A stretch of DNA of 10,289 nt from Gyrodactylus bullatarudis (lineage: Eukaryota; Platyhelminthes; Monogenea; Gyrodactylidea; Gyrodactylidae), in NCBI GenBank assembly GCA_012064415.1, contig SSNU01000086.1, positions 1 through 10,289 on the forward strand. The letters are read 5' to 3'. Positions 1 through 7,507 of the stretch are shown in pieces (positions within the stretch are counted from its first letter, which is position 1; the number at the start of each line of letters is the position of its first letter). The notes under the pieces were generated by a model, which had not been told where the DNA came from, searched no databases, and was given only the letters and a program-made list of their open reading frames with translations. A program made the position numbers and the translations under genes.

Positions 1-125
1 TTATTTTAAGGTGTTCTTGTGTTAAATGTTGTTACTTGTTAGTAATCTTGCATATTTATTTCAGTTTTTAAAAAGGGGCAGAGAGGAGAGGGTAATTTTT
101 GACAGATAAGTCTCAGGTCGTACTG
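1..125. mobile_element. Right terminus of a second pogo/Tigger-like element, truncated by the window edge
   Basis: The segment ends in GGTCGTACTG followed by TA at 126-127. Read from the end inward this is CAGTACGACC, the CAG-plus-TA signature of pogo/Tigger termini. At 71-92 it carries a 22-bp purine-rich block, beginning AAAAGGGGCAGAGAGGAG, that is identical to a block in both terminal repeats of the complete element at 1161-2848. The distance from this block to the terminus is about 33 bp here and 25 bp there, and the outer sequence differs, so this is a related family member and not the same element. No coding sequence is visible in 1-64. The body of the element would lie left of the window, and I cannot see its other end. 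Confidence 0.6.
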
Positions 126-1160
126 TAATATAATATCAACAATAACAATTGTGAGAAATGTAAATTTGGCCAAAGTAAGGCTATTTTACGAATTTCGTAA
201 ATGCCCAAATTTCCCATTTATTCAACCTTTGAGATCAATATTTTTATCGGCTTCAAATATTTGAATCAATACTGATATTTTGGATCAAGATTAGACGAAG
301 AATTCGAATTTGGCCATAGAGGTTGAGAAAAACTTGGCATTCCAAGATAAAATTGAACTTCTAAATTTTGGGTCATTCCATGATAATTATATTGCGATAA
401 TTAATTAGCGAATGCTTTCTCTGAGTTTTCTTGAATAAATCTATTTTTAAATGGAAGGCGCCTATCGTGAGTTAATCTTGAATGATATTAAAATTATATC
501 TGTGTAGTTGGTTGACGCTCAAAATAAAATCGATGGTTTACTCATGAGTATTATGATGAAAATATAATTAATTTATTTGAGAGATTTCAGGGCCGAAGAT
601 GGATTAATTTCTGGTTAAATGTTATAAAATTTTGATTTAAGACTAAATTTTTATAGAACTTTAGCTCAAATAATGATAAGAAGAATTTTCTCTTGTCATA
701 GAAGCAAAAAATAATACCGTCAGATGCAGAGTGAAAAACTGATACACCTCCTTAAATCTCAGCCAGAAATATAATTCTGGCTAAAAATAGACAAGTTTAA
801 AGTTCATTCGATTTCAAATTTTGTTTTCAAATGAATTTGGGAAAAAATCTTTAGGAATTTAGTTAGGAATCCCGTTTTTTTTCTCAACGATGACGTCATG
901 CAAACAAATCTTTTGATTTTTTAGATGGGGTCTACAATTATAATAATTATCGAGTAATAGTAAGCATCGACGTTTACCAACCCGAAAAAAATGGGGGTTC
1001 GAAATTGTTTATTTCCGCAACAAAACTTTACCTTTTACAGACGAAAATGATATGTTTCTAAATTCAAATCGACACCAATTTAAATTCATTATAGGAATAT
1101 ACTGTAGGAGCCCTGCATTATGTTACACTATTGTCGAAAAATTAAAAAATCCACATTATA
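126..1160. other. Gene-free AT-rich stretch between two pogo-like elements
   Basis: No reading frame of useful length and no protein similarity were recognised on either strand. Minor structures are a near-palindrome at 185-201 (TTTACGAA, one base, TTCGTAAA), a short direct repeat of AATTTGGCCA near 163 and 308, and a consensus CRE-like octamer at 891-898. It is probably intergenic host sequence or very old repeat. Confidence 0.5.
891..898. promoter_or_regulatory. CRE-like palindrome TGACGTCA
   Basis: This is a perfect 8-bp match to the CREB/ATF binding consensus, inside the 10-bp palindrome ATGACGTCAT. No gene start lies close by, so it is recorded as a sequence match only. One such 8-mer is expected by chance in a few tens of kb. 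Confidence 0.15.
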
Positions 1161-1278
1161 CAGTTGTACCTATAAAAAATATAACAAAACTATCCCTCTC
1201 CTCTCTGCCCCTTTTAAGTTGAGAAAAATAAAGTATAGCTACTATAAAGTAGGTTTATGAGTGTCAAACTTTCCAAAT
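1161..1278 (+). repeat. Left terminal inverted repeat of the pogo-like element
   Basis: It pairs with the reverse complement of 2730-2848 over about 118 bp, from CAGTTGTACC inward to TTTCCAAA. It includes the purine/pyrimidine block at 1194-1215, seen here as its complement, and a shared stretch GTATAGCTACTATAAAG further in. Differences from the right copy are a two-base indel near 1171 and scattered substitutions. Confidence 0.9.
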
Positions 1279-1449
1279 CAAAGATTTTATGATGAAATCA
1301 GACAATATTTAATTTAATTTGGCAGACCAATTCCTTTTGATGAACTTCGGGAATCAATAATCCCAAATGCCAATAAGTTCAATATCAAATTCACAAATGA
1401 GTTCTTTCGGTTGTTTCTCAGGAAATATCCAGAGTATAAAAAACAAATT

Positions 1450-1474
1450 GTAAGATTGAAATTAATTTTTTTAG
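1450..1474 (+). other. Candidate 25-nt intron near the transposase N-terminus
   Basis: The sequence starts GTAAGATTGA and ends TTTTTTTAG. It separates the frame-1 coding-like segment ending KKQI from the frame-2 segment starting IFKYHVYS. Removal gives a phase-0 junction. It is weaker than the candidate at 2103-2133, because the upstream segment has no motif I can anchor to the family and frame 1 also stays open through the segment. Confidence 0.25.
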
Positions 1475-2102
1475 ATATTCAAATACCATGTCTATTCAAT
1501 GCAAGAAAAAGTTAAAATTCTTGATGATTGTGAAATCTTAAATGAGCTTGATGTTTCTCAAAATTCTGGTGTTTCTATGGATTGCATTCGAAGATGGCAA
1601 AATCAATCAAGAACCTTAAGAAATTTCAGCAGAAAGTCGAAAAAGTACAAAAGGTTGCCATCACTCAAGTTTAGATTTCTAGACGAGAGTGCTAAAGAAA
1701 TGGTAGATCAATGGAGAAGAAACAAATCAACCATTAATATCTCCGCTCTGAGAGATAGTACTCAACGAATTTCCGATTCGTATAATTTTGGTTGTTGTGT
1801 CAGTAATGGTTGGATTGAGAAGTTCAAAAGAGAAATAATTTTAAAAACTTATGGAGATGGCGCTGGAGTCGACATGGATGCTGTCGACAGTTGGATATTA
1901 GACAATCATGATTTGATAGAATCATATCCAAGAAAAGACATTTTTTATGTTGATGAAACCGCACTATTCTTCCAGGAAAGATCAAGAATAACTCTTGAAA
2001 ATTCATCAAAATTGTAGAGGCGATGGAAAGAACTCCAAGAACCGTGTATCTGTAGTGTTCTGTTGTAGCATGGAAGGGGAAAATACCCACCATTTGTGAT
2101 AG

Positions 2103-2133
2103 GTAATTTTTTGTATTAATCATCATCTTGCAG
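2103..2133 (+). other. Candidate 31-nt intron within the pogo-like transposase
   Basis: The coding similarity reads PPFVI-G-KSKRPRYF, with the Gly codon split by this segment: the preceding G is at 2102 and GT follows at 2134. The segment begins GTAATTTTTT, contains TATTAAT, which resembles a branch point, and ends TCTTGCAG. Removing exactly this segment joins the two homologous sides in frame. The alternative is an insertion that happens to carry GT...AG ends. Confidence 0.45.
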
Positions 2134-2729
2134 GTAAGTCAAAGAGACCCCGCTACTTCATTTCTATAAATAAATATAAATGTTTCAATTTCAAAAAAAA
2201 ATGGAGTTATAAAACAAAATTCAGAAAAATATTGATGCAGCATCATGAACTACCATCAATTTCTGCTGCATACAGTGGATCCAGAATGCTTTTGAAAAAG
2301 TTGAGAATGAAACAATCAAAAATTGTTTCCTGCATGCTAAAATTTGGAATGAATAAAATCATTGTTTATCAAACAAATGCTATTTCTTTGCACGTTGAAA
2401 TTTGTAGTTATGTGAGAAGGATTGGTTAATCATTAATATTTCGAGTCAATCGTTGAATATCTCAGTGTGATTATAGGGGAAAGAGTGATGTAAGCTATAA
2501 TTAAAGTTGATCCCCAATTGTGGGTGTAAATAAGGGGAGGGGGTATAGGTCAAAAGTGTGAAAAGACGAAAAAGAGAAAAATCATTTTTTAATCCAAAAT
2601 CAAAACTGCTTCAATGTTTGAGAGTGTTTTATGAGACAAGAAATGAACGAATCTGGTATTTTTATTAGATGGAAAGAATCAACAGAAAATTCTCTATCGA
2701 ATGAATCAAACTTGAGTGAATTTTAATTT

Positions 2730-2848
2730 TTTGGAAAGTTTGACACTTATAAACCTACTTTATAGTAGCTATACATTAATTTTCTCAACTTAAAAGGGGC
2801 AGAGAGGAGAGGGATAGGTTTGTTACATTTTTTATAGAGGTACAGCTG
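2730..2848 (-). repeat. Right terminal inverted repeat of the pogo-like element
   Basis: This is the reverse-complement partner of 1161-1278. The purine-rich block is at 2802-2823 and is identical to that at 71-92. The last bases GGTACAGCTG abut TA at 2849-2850. Confidence 0.9.
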
Positions 2849-4093
2849 TATATGAAATTAAGAAAAAAACGTGCAATCAAGTTAAAATAAGCATTTTACA
2901 TTAAAACATGGGAAAAATCCTCACAGACCTTCTAAGGTTTACGTTATAGGAAAGCATACATCATGTGTATGGTGACCATACCTTTCCATGTAATGCAATC
3001 CCACAGTACAATTTAATGCATTTGTACCTTATCAAATGTGTGTAATTTAATGATATCATACAGTGTAATGCAATTGAACCTTTCTCAAAAAAAAGAAAGG
3101 AAGAACAGAAAACATGTCATGTTGTGTAAAAAAATTGAATGAACAGATAATGATTCGAGTAGACATTCTGAGCATGCACATTCTACGTCCAAAATTTTTA
3201 AATTTTATTGCCTTTGATGAATCTTGCATCAAGAGAAAAACGGGGTCCTGGTTACATAGCTTTCAAAGTTGTTTATTTTTGAAAATGTTTGGTTAATAAT
3301 GTGTTAGTGATTAAATGAGTTTAATTCAATCTTCATAATCACATAATCAAGCCCGAGTAGCAGAAAAATATCCCGTCGAGTTAGATAAGTGAAGTAAAAA
3401 ACTCCCTATTTTCCGTTCGTGATTAGATTTTATTGTTCTTAAAACCAAAGTTTAAAAAATTAAATCACGACTTCAAGCCCTTAGTTACACAAACAAAAAA
3501 GTAAAAGAAATCAAAATAATGACAAGTTGTTTTCATTAGAGAAATTTTCTGAGCATCTTTACTTGGTTGAAAATCAGTTTTAGTCAACTTTCGGTTTTCA
3601 AAAATTAAATCACAAATAATTTCAGTCAACTGTGTAATACACTGTATTCTTGAAATAAACACTTAATGCAAAAACCAATCTGTACACGGTTTGTCTTATG
3701 AACAAATGAATGGGAATGAGTTTTTACATTAAAACCCACCCATACCGTATTAAGCCATTACAAACCAATGTTAAAGTAAACCCAACCCTACCTCCTCTAT
3801 TACCTCCCCTGTACTAGACGAGGGAATCAATTGAAAAATAATGAAATGAATTAAAAAGGTCCACCATCATATTTTGACGTTTTATGTTTTGCGAGTCTCA
3901 ATAGTTCTGACTCCTTCAGGACAATGGGGGGCATTTACACACGAATTTGTATTCAATTAATATGAGTGCGAACGGTCTAAGCGTAACTCATCAGAAAACT
4001 ATGCAAATCGGATAAAAAACGCGCTGCGTAAAATTAACTATAGAATAAACTCTAGATTTTTTAATGTCAACAAAATTATAGAAAATTAAAAAT
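2849..4093. other. Gene-poor stretch between Tigger remnants
   Basis: No confident gene was found. A plus-strand open frame of 60 codons at 3114-3296 and a minus-strand one of 65 codons at 3465-3662 have no motif I recognise and are near what chance gives in this composition. The latter starts MFISRIQCITQLTEIICD and has moderately protein-like composition, so it could be a relic. GTAATGCAAT occurs twice (2991 and 3066). At about 3770-3830 there is a C/T-rich run whose end CCCCTG abuts TA, which resembles a pogo-type terminus, but no partner was found. Confidence 0.4.
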
Positions 4094-4507
4094 TTATTCA
4101 TCATAACTTATGAAAAAATTCTCCTCTTGAACATCTATGTTTAAACTTCGCAATAGCTCAAGTGAGCCTTACAAATCTAACAAATTGAAGCTTCGCTTCA
4201 GAAAGTCAATATCTCAAGCTATCTCTCGGGATATGTCAGGATCGACTTGATCTTGTATAGGAATCAATCTCGCCTTTAACCAGCATTTCCTGATCATCTC
4301 TGGTGCGATATTGCCCCACGAAGTTATGGCTGCCTCCAGAATATCACTTAATTTGACATGCTTTGAAAACTCCTTGAGTCTTACATGTCTTGATCTTCTG
4401 ATTCTATCGATTGCCTTGACGTAACTGCTCTTGAATTTCCTAACGATTCCCGCATCAATTGGTTGTATGACTGAGGTACAGTTAGGTGGAAGCATAATCA
4501 GCTCTCG
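4094..4507 (-). pseudogene. C-terminal part of a second Tigger/pogo-type transposase
   Basis: Reading leftward from 4507, one frame gives RELIMLPPNCTSVIQPIDAG, the conserved block around the last catalytic residue of pogo/Tigger transposases. The Asp codon of QPIDAG is at 4454-4456. Next come FKSSYVKAID and ILEAAITSWGNIAPEMIRKC, the usual C-terminal helical region ending in a Cys-Trp. The same frame continues past TGA at 4214-4216 and a further TAA near 4169 into ELLRSLNIDVQEENFF, ending with TAA at 4094-4096. These are two premature stops in an otherwise collinear frame. Upstream, the frame breaks at TGA 4508-4510, and the first two acidic residues are not visible. The protein differs clearly from the element at 1161-2848, so it is a separate family. 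A 40-codon minus-strand open stretch at 4521-4655 in another frame may be further debris. Confidence 0.85.
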
Positions 4508-4689
4508 TCACAACAATCTTTCAATTTGGAATGGAATCTTTCAATGGGTTATTATTTTTCACAATATCAACTCTTTCTTCAGTATTTCCTTCCCCCTCTT
4601 GAAAGATTGTTTTCTTGATTACTATTGACCCAGCAATGCTGTTGATTTTGAAAAATTTGATAATTGCCTATTATTAGGATGTAATAAAC

Positions 4690-5166
4690 TTGAAGTTAAT
4701 TTAACATTCACACATTTAATTGTAATTAGACTAGATGGGTGTTTTTTAAAGGCAACACTCCTTATGTGTTACTGACTGCAACAGGAATTGATGCTAATAA
4801 CGAGATATTTCCGATAGCAGTACAAATAGCTTATTCGGAATGTCAGGACATATGGACTTTCCTTCTTCAATGCCTAAATGACAGTCTCCATCTTAGCAAT
4901 AAACGTACATACCCGCCTTACTTTGAAAAAAATTAGAGCTATTGATCGACCAATCAAAGAAATTTTTGGTCCAGCAAACAGAGGACAATAATTTGTTCAG
5001 GGTTGGAAAAGACAATTCAAACCTTTTATACAACATTGTAGATATAAATAATAATTTGTGCTCATATTGAAGAGCTTAAAACATTTGAAATTGAATCGTT
5101 ATTGGTTAGTTGCAATAAAGGTAAACCGAAGAAAAAAAAAATCGCTCATTGGCAGAAAAAGTTTTA
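4690..5166 (+). pseudogene. Mutator-like (MULE) transposase remnant with SWIM-like segment
   Basis: Three coding-like pieces lie in order. Frame 3, about 4690-4748, reads into LDGCFLKG; its Asp codon at 4734-4736 matches the first catalytic Asp of MULE transposases. A one-base slip in the T/A run at 4742-4750 moves to frame 2: LLTATGIDANNEIFPIA, a hallmark MULE block, on to a stop at 4934-4936. Frame 1 is then open from 4927 to 5070 and contains FRVGKDNSNLLYNIVDINNN followed by LC, resembling the lead-in of a SWIM zinc finger. Frame 2 from about 5057 adds EELKTFEIESLLV and a basic tail (GKPKKKK), stopping near 5166. The middle of the transposase, with the other acidic residues, is deleted. 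The first two pieces are a confident assignment; the SWIM segment is tentative and the basic tail unassigned. Confidence 0.7.
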
Positions 5167-5268
5167 AAAAGTTCAAAGGGATTTTTTTAGAATATAAATA
5201 TAAATCTTCTATTATGATTATCAATTTTCTATTATTATTTGACAATAATTTTAGTCTAATTACAATAA

Positions 5269-5331
5269 TATACCTTTTGCACACGAAATTGAGAGGTCGT
5301 TTTATTCAAAGTAAAAATTATTTTTTCAAAG
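5269..5331 (+). repeat. Left copy of a 63-bp inverted repeat
   Basis: It matches the reverse complement of 8497-8559 from TATACCTTTTGC through GAAATTGAGAGGTCG to TTATTTTTTC. Three substitutions and one single-base gap are seen. No similarity could be followed beyond either edge. Both copies can be read as a short peptide, IPFA-EIERS-YS, followed by TAA, but all three substitutions change the amino acid, so coding constraint is not supported. Confidence 0.85.
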
Positions 5332-5497
5332 CAAAAGTATACAATTATGTACAAAAACATAATGTTATTTTAAAAGGCAGTGTACAATTATATATGCAGA
5401 TCTATAATTAATGGTATGCCGGAAAATTAGTTCATGCAGTGATGAAAACATAATTACAAATCAAAGCAAGAGCATGTTTTTTCAAACTGCAAACATT

Positions 5498-6136
5498 TTA
5501 ATCAATCAAATCCTGTCTATTCATGATAATTGGGTAATATTTTTCTACGTGAATTGTACATTGAGGAATTGTACTTGGAGATAGTTCTCTTATTAAGTGC
5601 TCTGCAGCAACTTCCAGGATTCTCATGTTGAAATCAGACTTTGGAATGTCACCTCCATTGATTGAATATTCAATGATCTCCTGTCTTCTTTCACTTAATT
5701 TCTTTTTAATTTTACTCTTGAAAGCACTCCAGACTTTCTCTATTGGATTTATCAAATAAGAATAAGGACCCAATCGCAAAATTTTGAAACTATCATCTTC
5801 GATTCCTTCCTCACAGTTGGAGTGACAAGGAGCATTATCAATTATCAATGTACATGGAAATATGCCATCATTCTGACATATTTCTTTCAAAACAATAAGA
5901 TATTGTTTAAAACAATCTTTTGTGAAACTTCCCCTTTGAATCTTGAAATCAATTAATCTTTGAGAAGAAATGACACCAATACAATGCAAATTTTTTCCTT
6001 TTGAACTCGTATTTATTATTTGGGCAGGTGACCCTATCTTAGCTTTACCTTGAGATCTTGAGCAGTACAAATTAAAATTGGTTTCATCTAGGAACAACAT
6101 GTTTCTTCTATCTGCACTGTACTCGAAATATTTCAT
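5498..6136 (-). CDS. IS630/Tc1-type transposase, DDE_3 catalytic domain (N-terminus missing)
   Basis: An uninterrupted 212-codon frame gives the catalytic half of an IS630/Tc1-like cut-and-paste transposase. The triad is visible: Asp17 in MLFLDETNF, Asp100 in LIIDNAPCHS, Glu133 in YLINPIEKVW, with 32 residues between the last two, close to the DD34E spacing of this group. RSQGKAKIGSP and IQRGSF after the first Asp also fit. The C-terminus runs to a natural-looking end after HVEKYYP. The ATG at 6134-6136 is only the first Met in the open frame: five coding-like codons (REEYL) precede it, then stops. The N-terminal HTH DNA-binding domain, normally about 100 residues or more, is not visible in 6137-6300. 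The gene is therefore 5' truncated or has an unseen upstream exon, although the catalytic part is undamaged. It lies divergent to the pseudogene at 6501-7507. Confidence 0.85.
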   Translation of the reverse strand: MKYFEYSADRRNMLFLDETNFNLYCSRSQGKAKIGSPAQIINTSSKGKNLHCIGVISSQRLIDFKIQRGSFTKDCFKQYLIVLKEICQNDGIFPCTLIIDNAPCHSNCEEGIEDDSFKILRLGPYSYLINPIEKVWSAFKSKIKKKLSERRQEIIEYSINGGDIPKSDFNMRILEVAAEHLIRELSPSTIPQCTIHVEKYYPIIMNRQDLID

Positions 6137-6500
6137 TAAATATTCTTCTCTTTATTTTCTTCAGAATTTACGTTTTTTTTGTTAGAAAATGATTCTTTAT
6201 TGAAAAAGGAATAATAATAGAAAAAATCAAAATGAAAGGTAATTTGTACAATATATAATAAAATTCTGATATCTGGTGGTTTGTAATATATTCAAAATTC
6301 AAAAAGTAATCTTGTCTATGAAAATCTTTTAAATTGGCGTTTGATAAATCTGAAAAATTTTAACGAAATCAATCTGGTTTCCATTAATGAAGATCAGGAT
6401 AGAGAAGCGTATAAGAGTAATCAATTTTTAATCTTATATGTCCCATAATAGTTGTTAATTGGTATATGATTTAACTTCTTAAGCGAGTCATAAAATAAAT
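6137..6500. other. Divergent intergenic gap
   Basis: This is very AT-rich sequence between the two back-to-back coding regions. I could not find the missing HTH of the left gene here. Weak coding-like patches in frame 2 (such as 6416-6445) cannot be assigned to the right gene. TATA-like runs occur near 6249-6260, but no start site can be defined. Confidence 0.35.
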
Positions 6501-7507
6501 GGCGGAGGAGTAACATTTTCTCATTATAAAATTAGAGACCTTATTTTTCATTTGAAGACAATCTTTCTTTTTGTAATAATGTACCCGGATTATTCAACGA
6601 GCTTCCATATGAATTTAATCCAAACTCTCTAAGGCTTTTCATAGATTCGTCCAAAAATAGTCTTAAACCAGTTCTTCTAGATAATCTGAACGTAATTCCA
6701 TCTATTCCAATAGCTTATTCCAGAGAACTGCCCGGAAACAGAGAGAGTATTGAGATAATTCTAGATAAAATTAGTTATTATGAATATAATTTTTTCATAA
6801 TCGTTGATTTTCAAGTAATAGGCTTTTTAATGGGAATTCAAAGAGGGAACACATCCTTCCCATGTTTTCTCTGCTTATGGGAATCAAGAGCTCGAGGTAC
6901 TCATTATGACCCAAATTTTTTGACTGTTCCAAGAGGAGTTGGAATGGGCAATAACAGAATTAATGAGCCGCTCGTTGAGAATAATCGAATTCTTCTTCCT
7001 CCTTAGCACATAAAATTAGGAATTTTTAAGCAATTTATGAAAGCATTGGTTTCTAGAAATTCCCATTCTCTGGAGCATGTTTATGCTAAATTCTCATATA
7101 TTTCAAGAACTCAAATAGATGAGGGAATACTCACTGGTCCTCAAATTAATGATTTGATAAAAGATGAAATTTTCTCTCTTGTTCTTGTAGAAGAAGAACT
7201 TTGAGCATGGAATTCTTTTAAAGATGTGTGTTTAAATTTTTTTGGGAATCATAGAGACCCAAATGCTAGAATATTAGTTGAAGAGCTTCTGGTATCTTAT
7301 GCAGAGTTGGGTTGTCTCATGAACTTGAAGTTACATTTCCTTCGTTATCATTTTGATTTTTTTCATCAAGTTCCACTTGGTACTATCTCAGATGAACAAG
7401 GTGAAAAAATGCACCAAATGATGATGTTCATTGAGGAAAGATATTCAGTAATAAATTTGGAACATTGTCTTTCAGATTACTGTTGGTTTATAAAAAATAC
7501 AGATTAA
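6501..7507 (+). pseudogene. Degenerate copy of a multicopy arthropod-type protein of unknown function
   Basis: From 6542 to TAA at 7505-7507 a single frame reads as protein for over 320 codons, interrupted only by TAG at 7004-7006 (within LLPP-HIKLG, where relatives as I recall them have a sense codon) and TGA at 7202-7204. A short frame-3 piece at 6501-6540 (GGGVTFSHYKIRD) precedes it across one frameshift. Landmarks in order: LFIDSSKNSLKPVLL; FPCFLCLWESRARG with a CxxC pair (6863-6874); HIKLGIFKQFMKAL; GPQINDLIKDE; the repeated-His segment HFLRYHFDFF; SDEQGEKMHQ (7388-7417); SDYCWFIK at the end. I recognise this set as a family with many copies in arthropod genomes, usually without an assigned function. 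The CxxC pair and conserved Asp/Glu/His blocks could suit a metal-dependent enzyme such as a recombinase, but that is a guess. The N-terminus is missing or unrecognisable. Confidence 0.75.

Larger units (their letters stand above)
1324..2356 (+). pseudogene. Pogo/Tigger-type transposase (CENP-B-like HTH plus DDE_1), internally deleted and frameshifted
   Basis: A coding-like segment in frame 1 (1324-1449; includes RPIPFDELRE and RKYPEYKK) precedes a frame-2 block from 1475. That block has a psq/CENP-B-type HTH: EKVKILDDCE at the start, then NSGVSMDCIRRWQNQ. The second DNA-binding region includes WIEKFKRE. The catalytic domain opens at FYVDETALFF, whose Asp codon is 1952-1954 and is the first acidic residue of the DDE/D triad. 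Frame 2 stops at about 2015. Homology continues in frame 3 at 2022-2080 (DGKNSKNRVSVVFCC), returns to frame 2 for PPFVIG, and after a 31-nt GT...AG segment resumes as KSKRPRYF. About 120 residues holding the second and third acidic residues are then missing. A frame-2 tail from 2222 (AIQWIQ-like, then VENETIKNCFLHAKIW) runs to TAA at 2354-2356. The family assignment rests on remembered motifs. Confidence 0.85.
1161..2848 (+). mobile_element. Complete but defective pogo/Tigger-like DNA transposon, 1688 bp
   Basis: Both termini are visible. The left begins CAGTTGTACC at 1161 after TA (1159-1160); the right ends GGTACAGCTG at 2848 before TA (2849-2850). CAG termini flanked by a duplicated TA are the hallmark of the pogo/Tigger branch of Tc1/mariner. 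The TIRs are about 118 bp and mostly identical, with a few substitutions and small indels. Between them is a plus-strand transposase remnant (1324-2356) that lacks most of the DDE domain, so the copy cannot mobilise itself but might be moved in trans. Bases 2357-2729 contain no recognisable coding sequence. Confidence 0.88.

Noticed and set aside
985..1000. GGTTCGAAATT resembling a tRNA B box
   Set aside because: There is no matching acceptor stem, anticodon arm or A box at the right spacing, so no tRNA can be built.
1824..2126. 100-codon minus-strand open frame
   Set aside because: It lies antisense over the recognised pogo transposase exon, so it is a shadow frame.
2232..2429. 65-codon plus-strand open frame
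   Set aside because: It overlaps the real frame-2 C-terminal block (VENETIKNCF) in another frame; its peptide has no family resemblance.
3770..3832. C/T-rich run ending CCCCTG before TA, like a pogo terminus
   Set aside because: No inverted partner was found on either side of the Tigger remnant at 4094-4507, so it is not called as a TIR.
4431..4628. 65-codon plus-strand open frame
   Set aside because: It is antisense to the conserved LPPNCTSVIQP block of the Tigger remnant.
5277..5315. Shared peptide IPFA-EIERS-YS in both 63-bp repeats as a conserved protein end
   Set aside because: All three substitutions between the copies are non-synonymous and upstream sequences do not align, so a non-coding repeat is the simpler explanation.
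5058..5411. 117-codon plus-strand open frame
   Set aside because: It is very Lys/Ile/Tyr-rich and crosses both the end of the MULE remnant and the 63-bp repeat in a different frame from either reading. Its openness reflects AT-rich composition.
6501..7507. Alternative genetic code explaining the in-frame TAG and TGA
   Set aside because: TAG and TGA here, and TGA and TAA in the Tigger remnant, fall at unrelated positions, together with frameshifts and deletions, which fits ordinary pseudogene decay.
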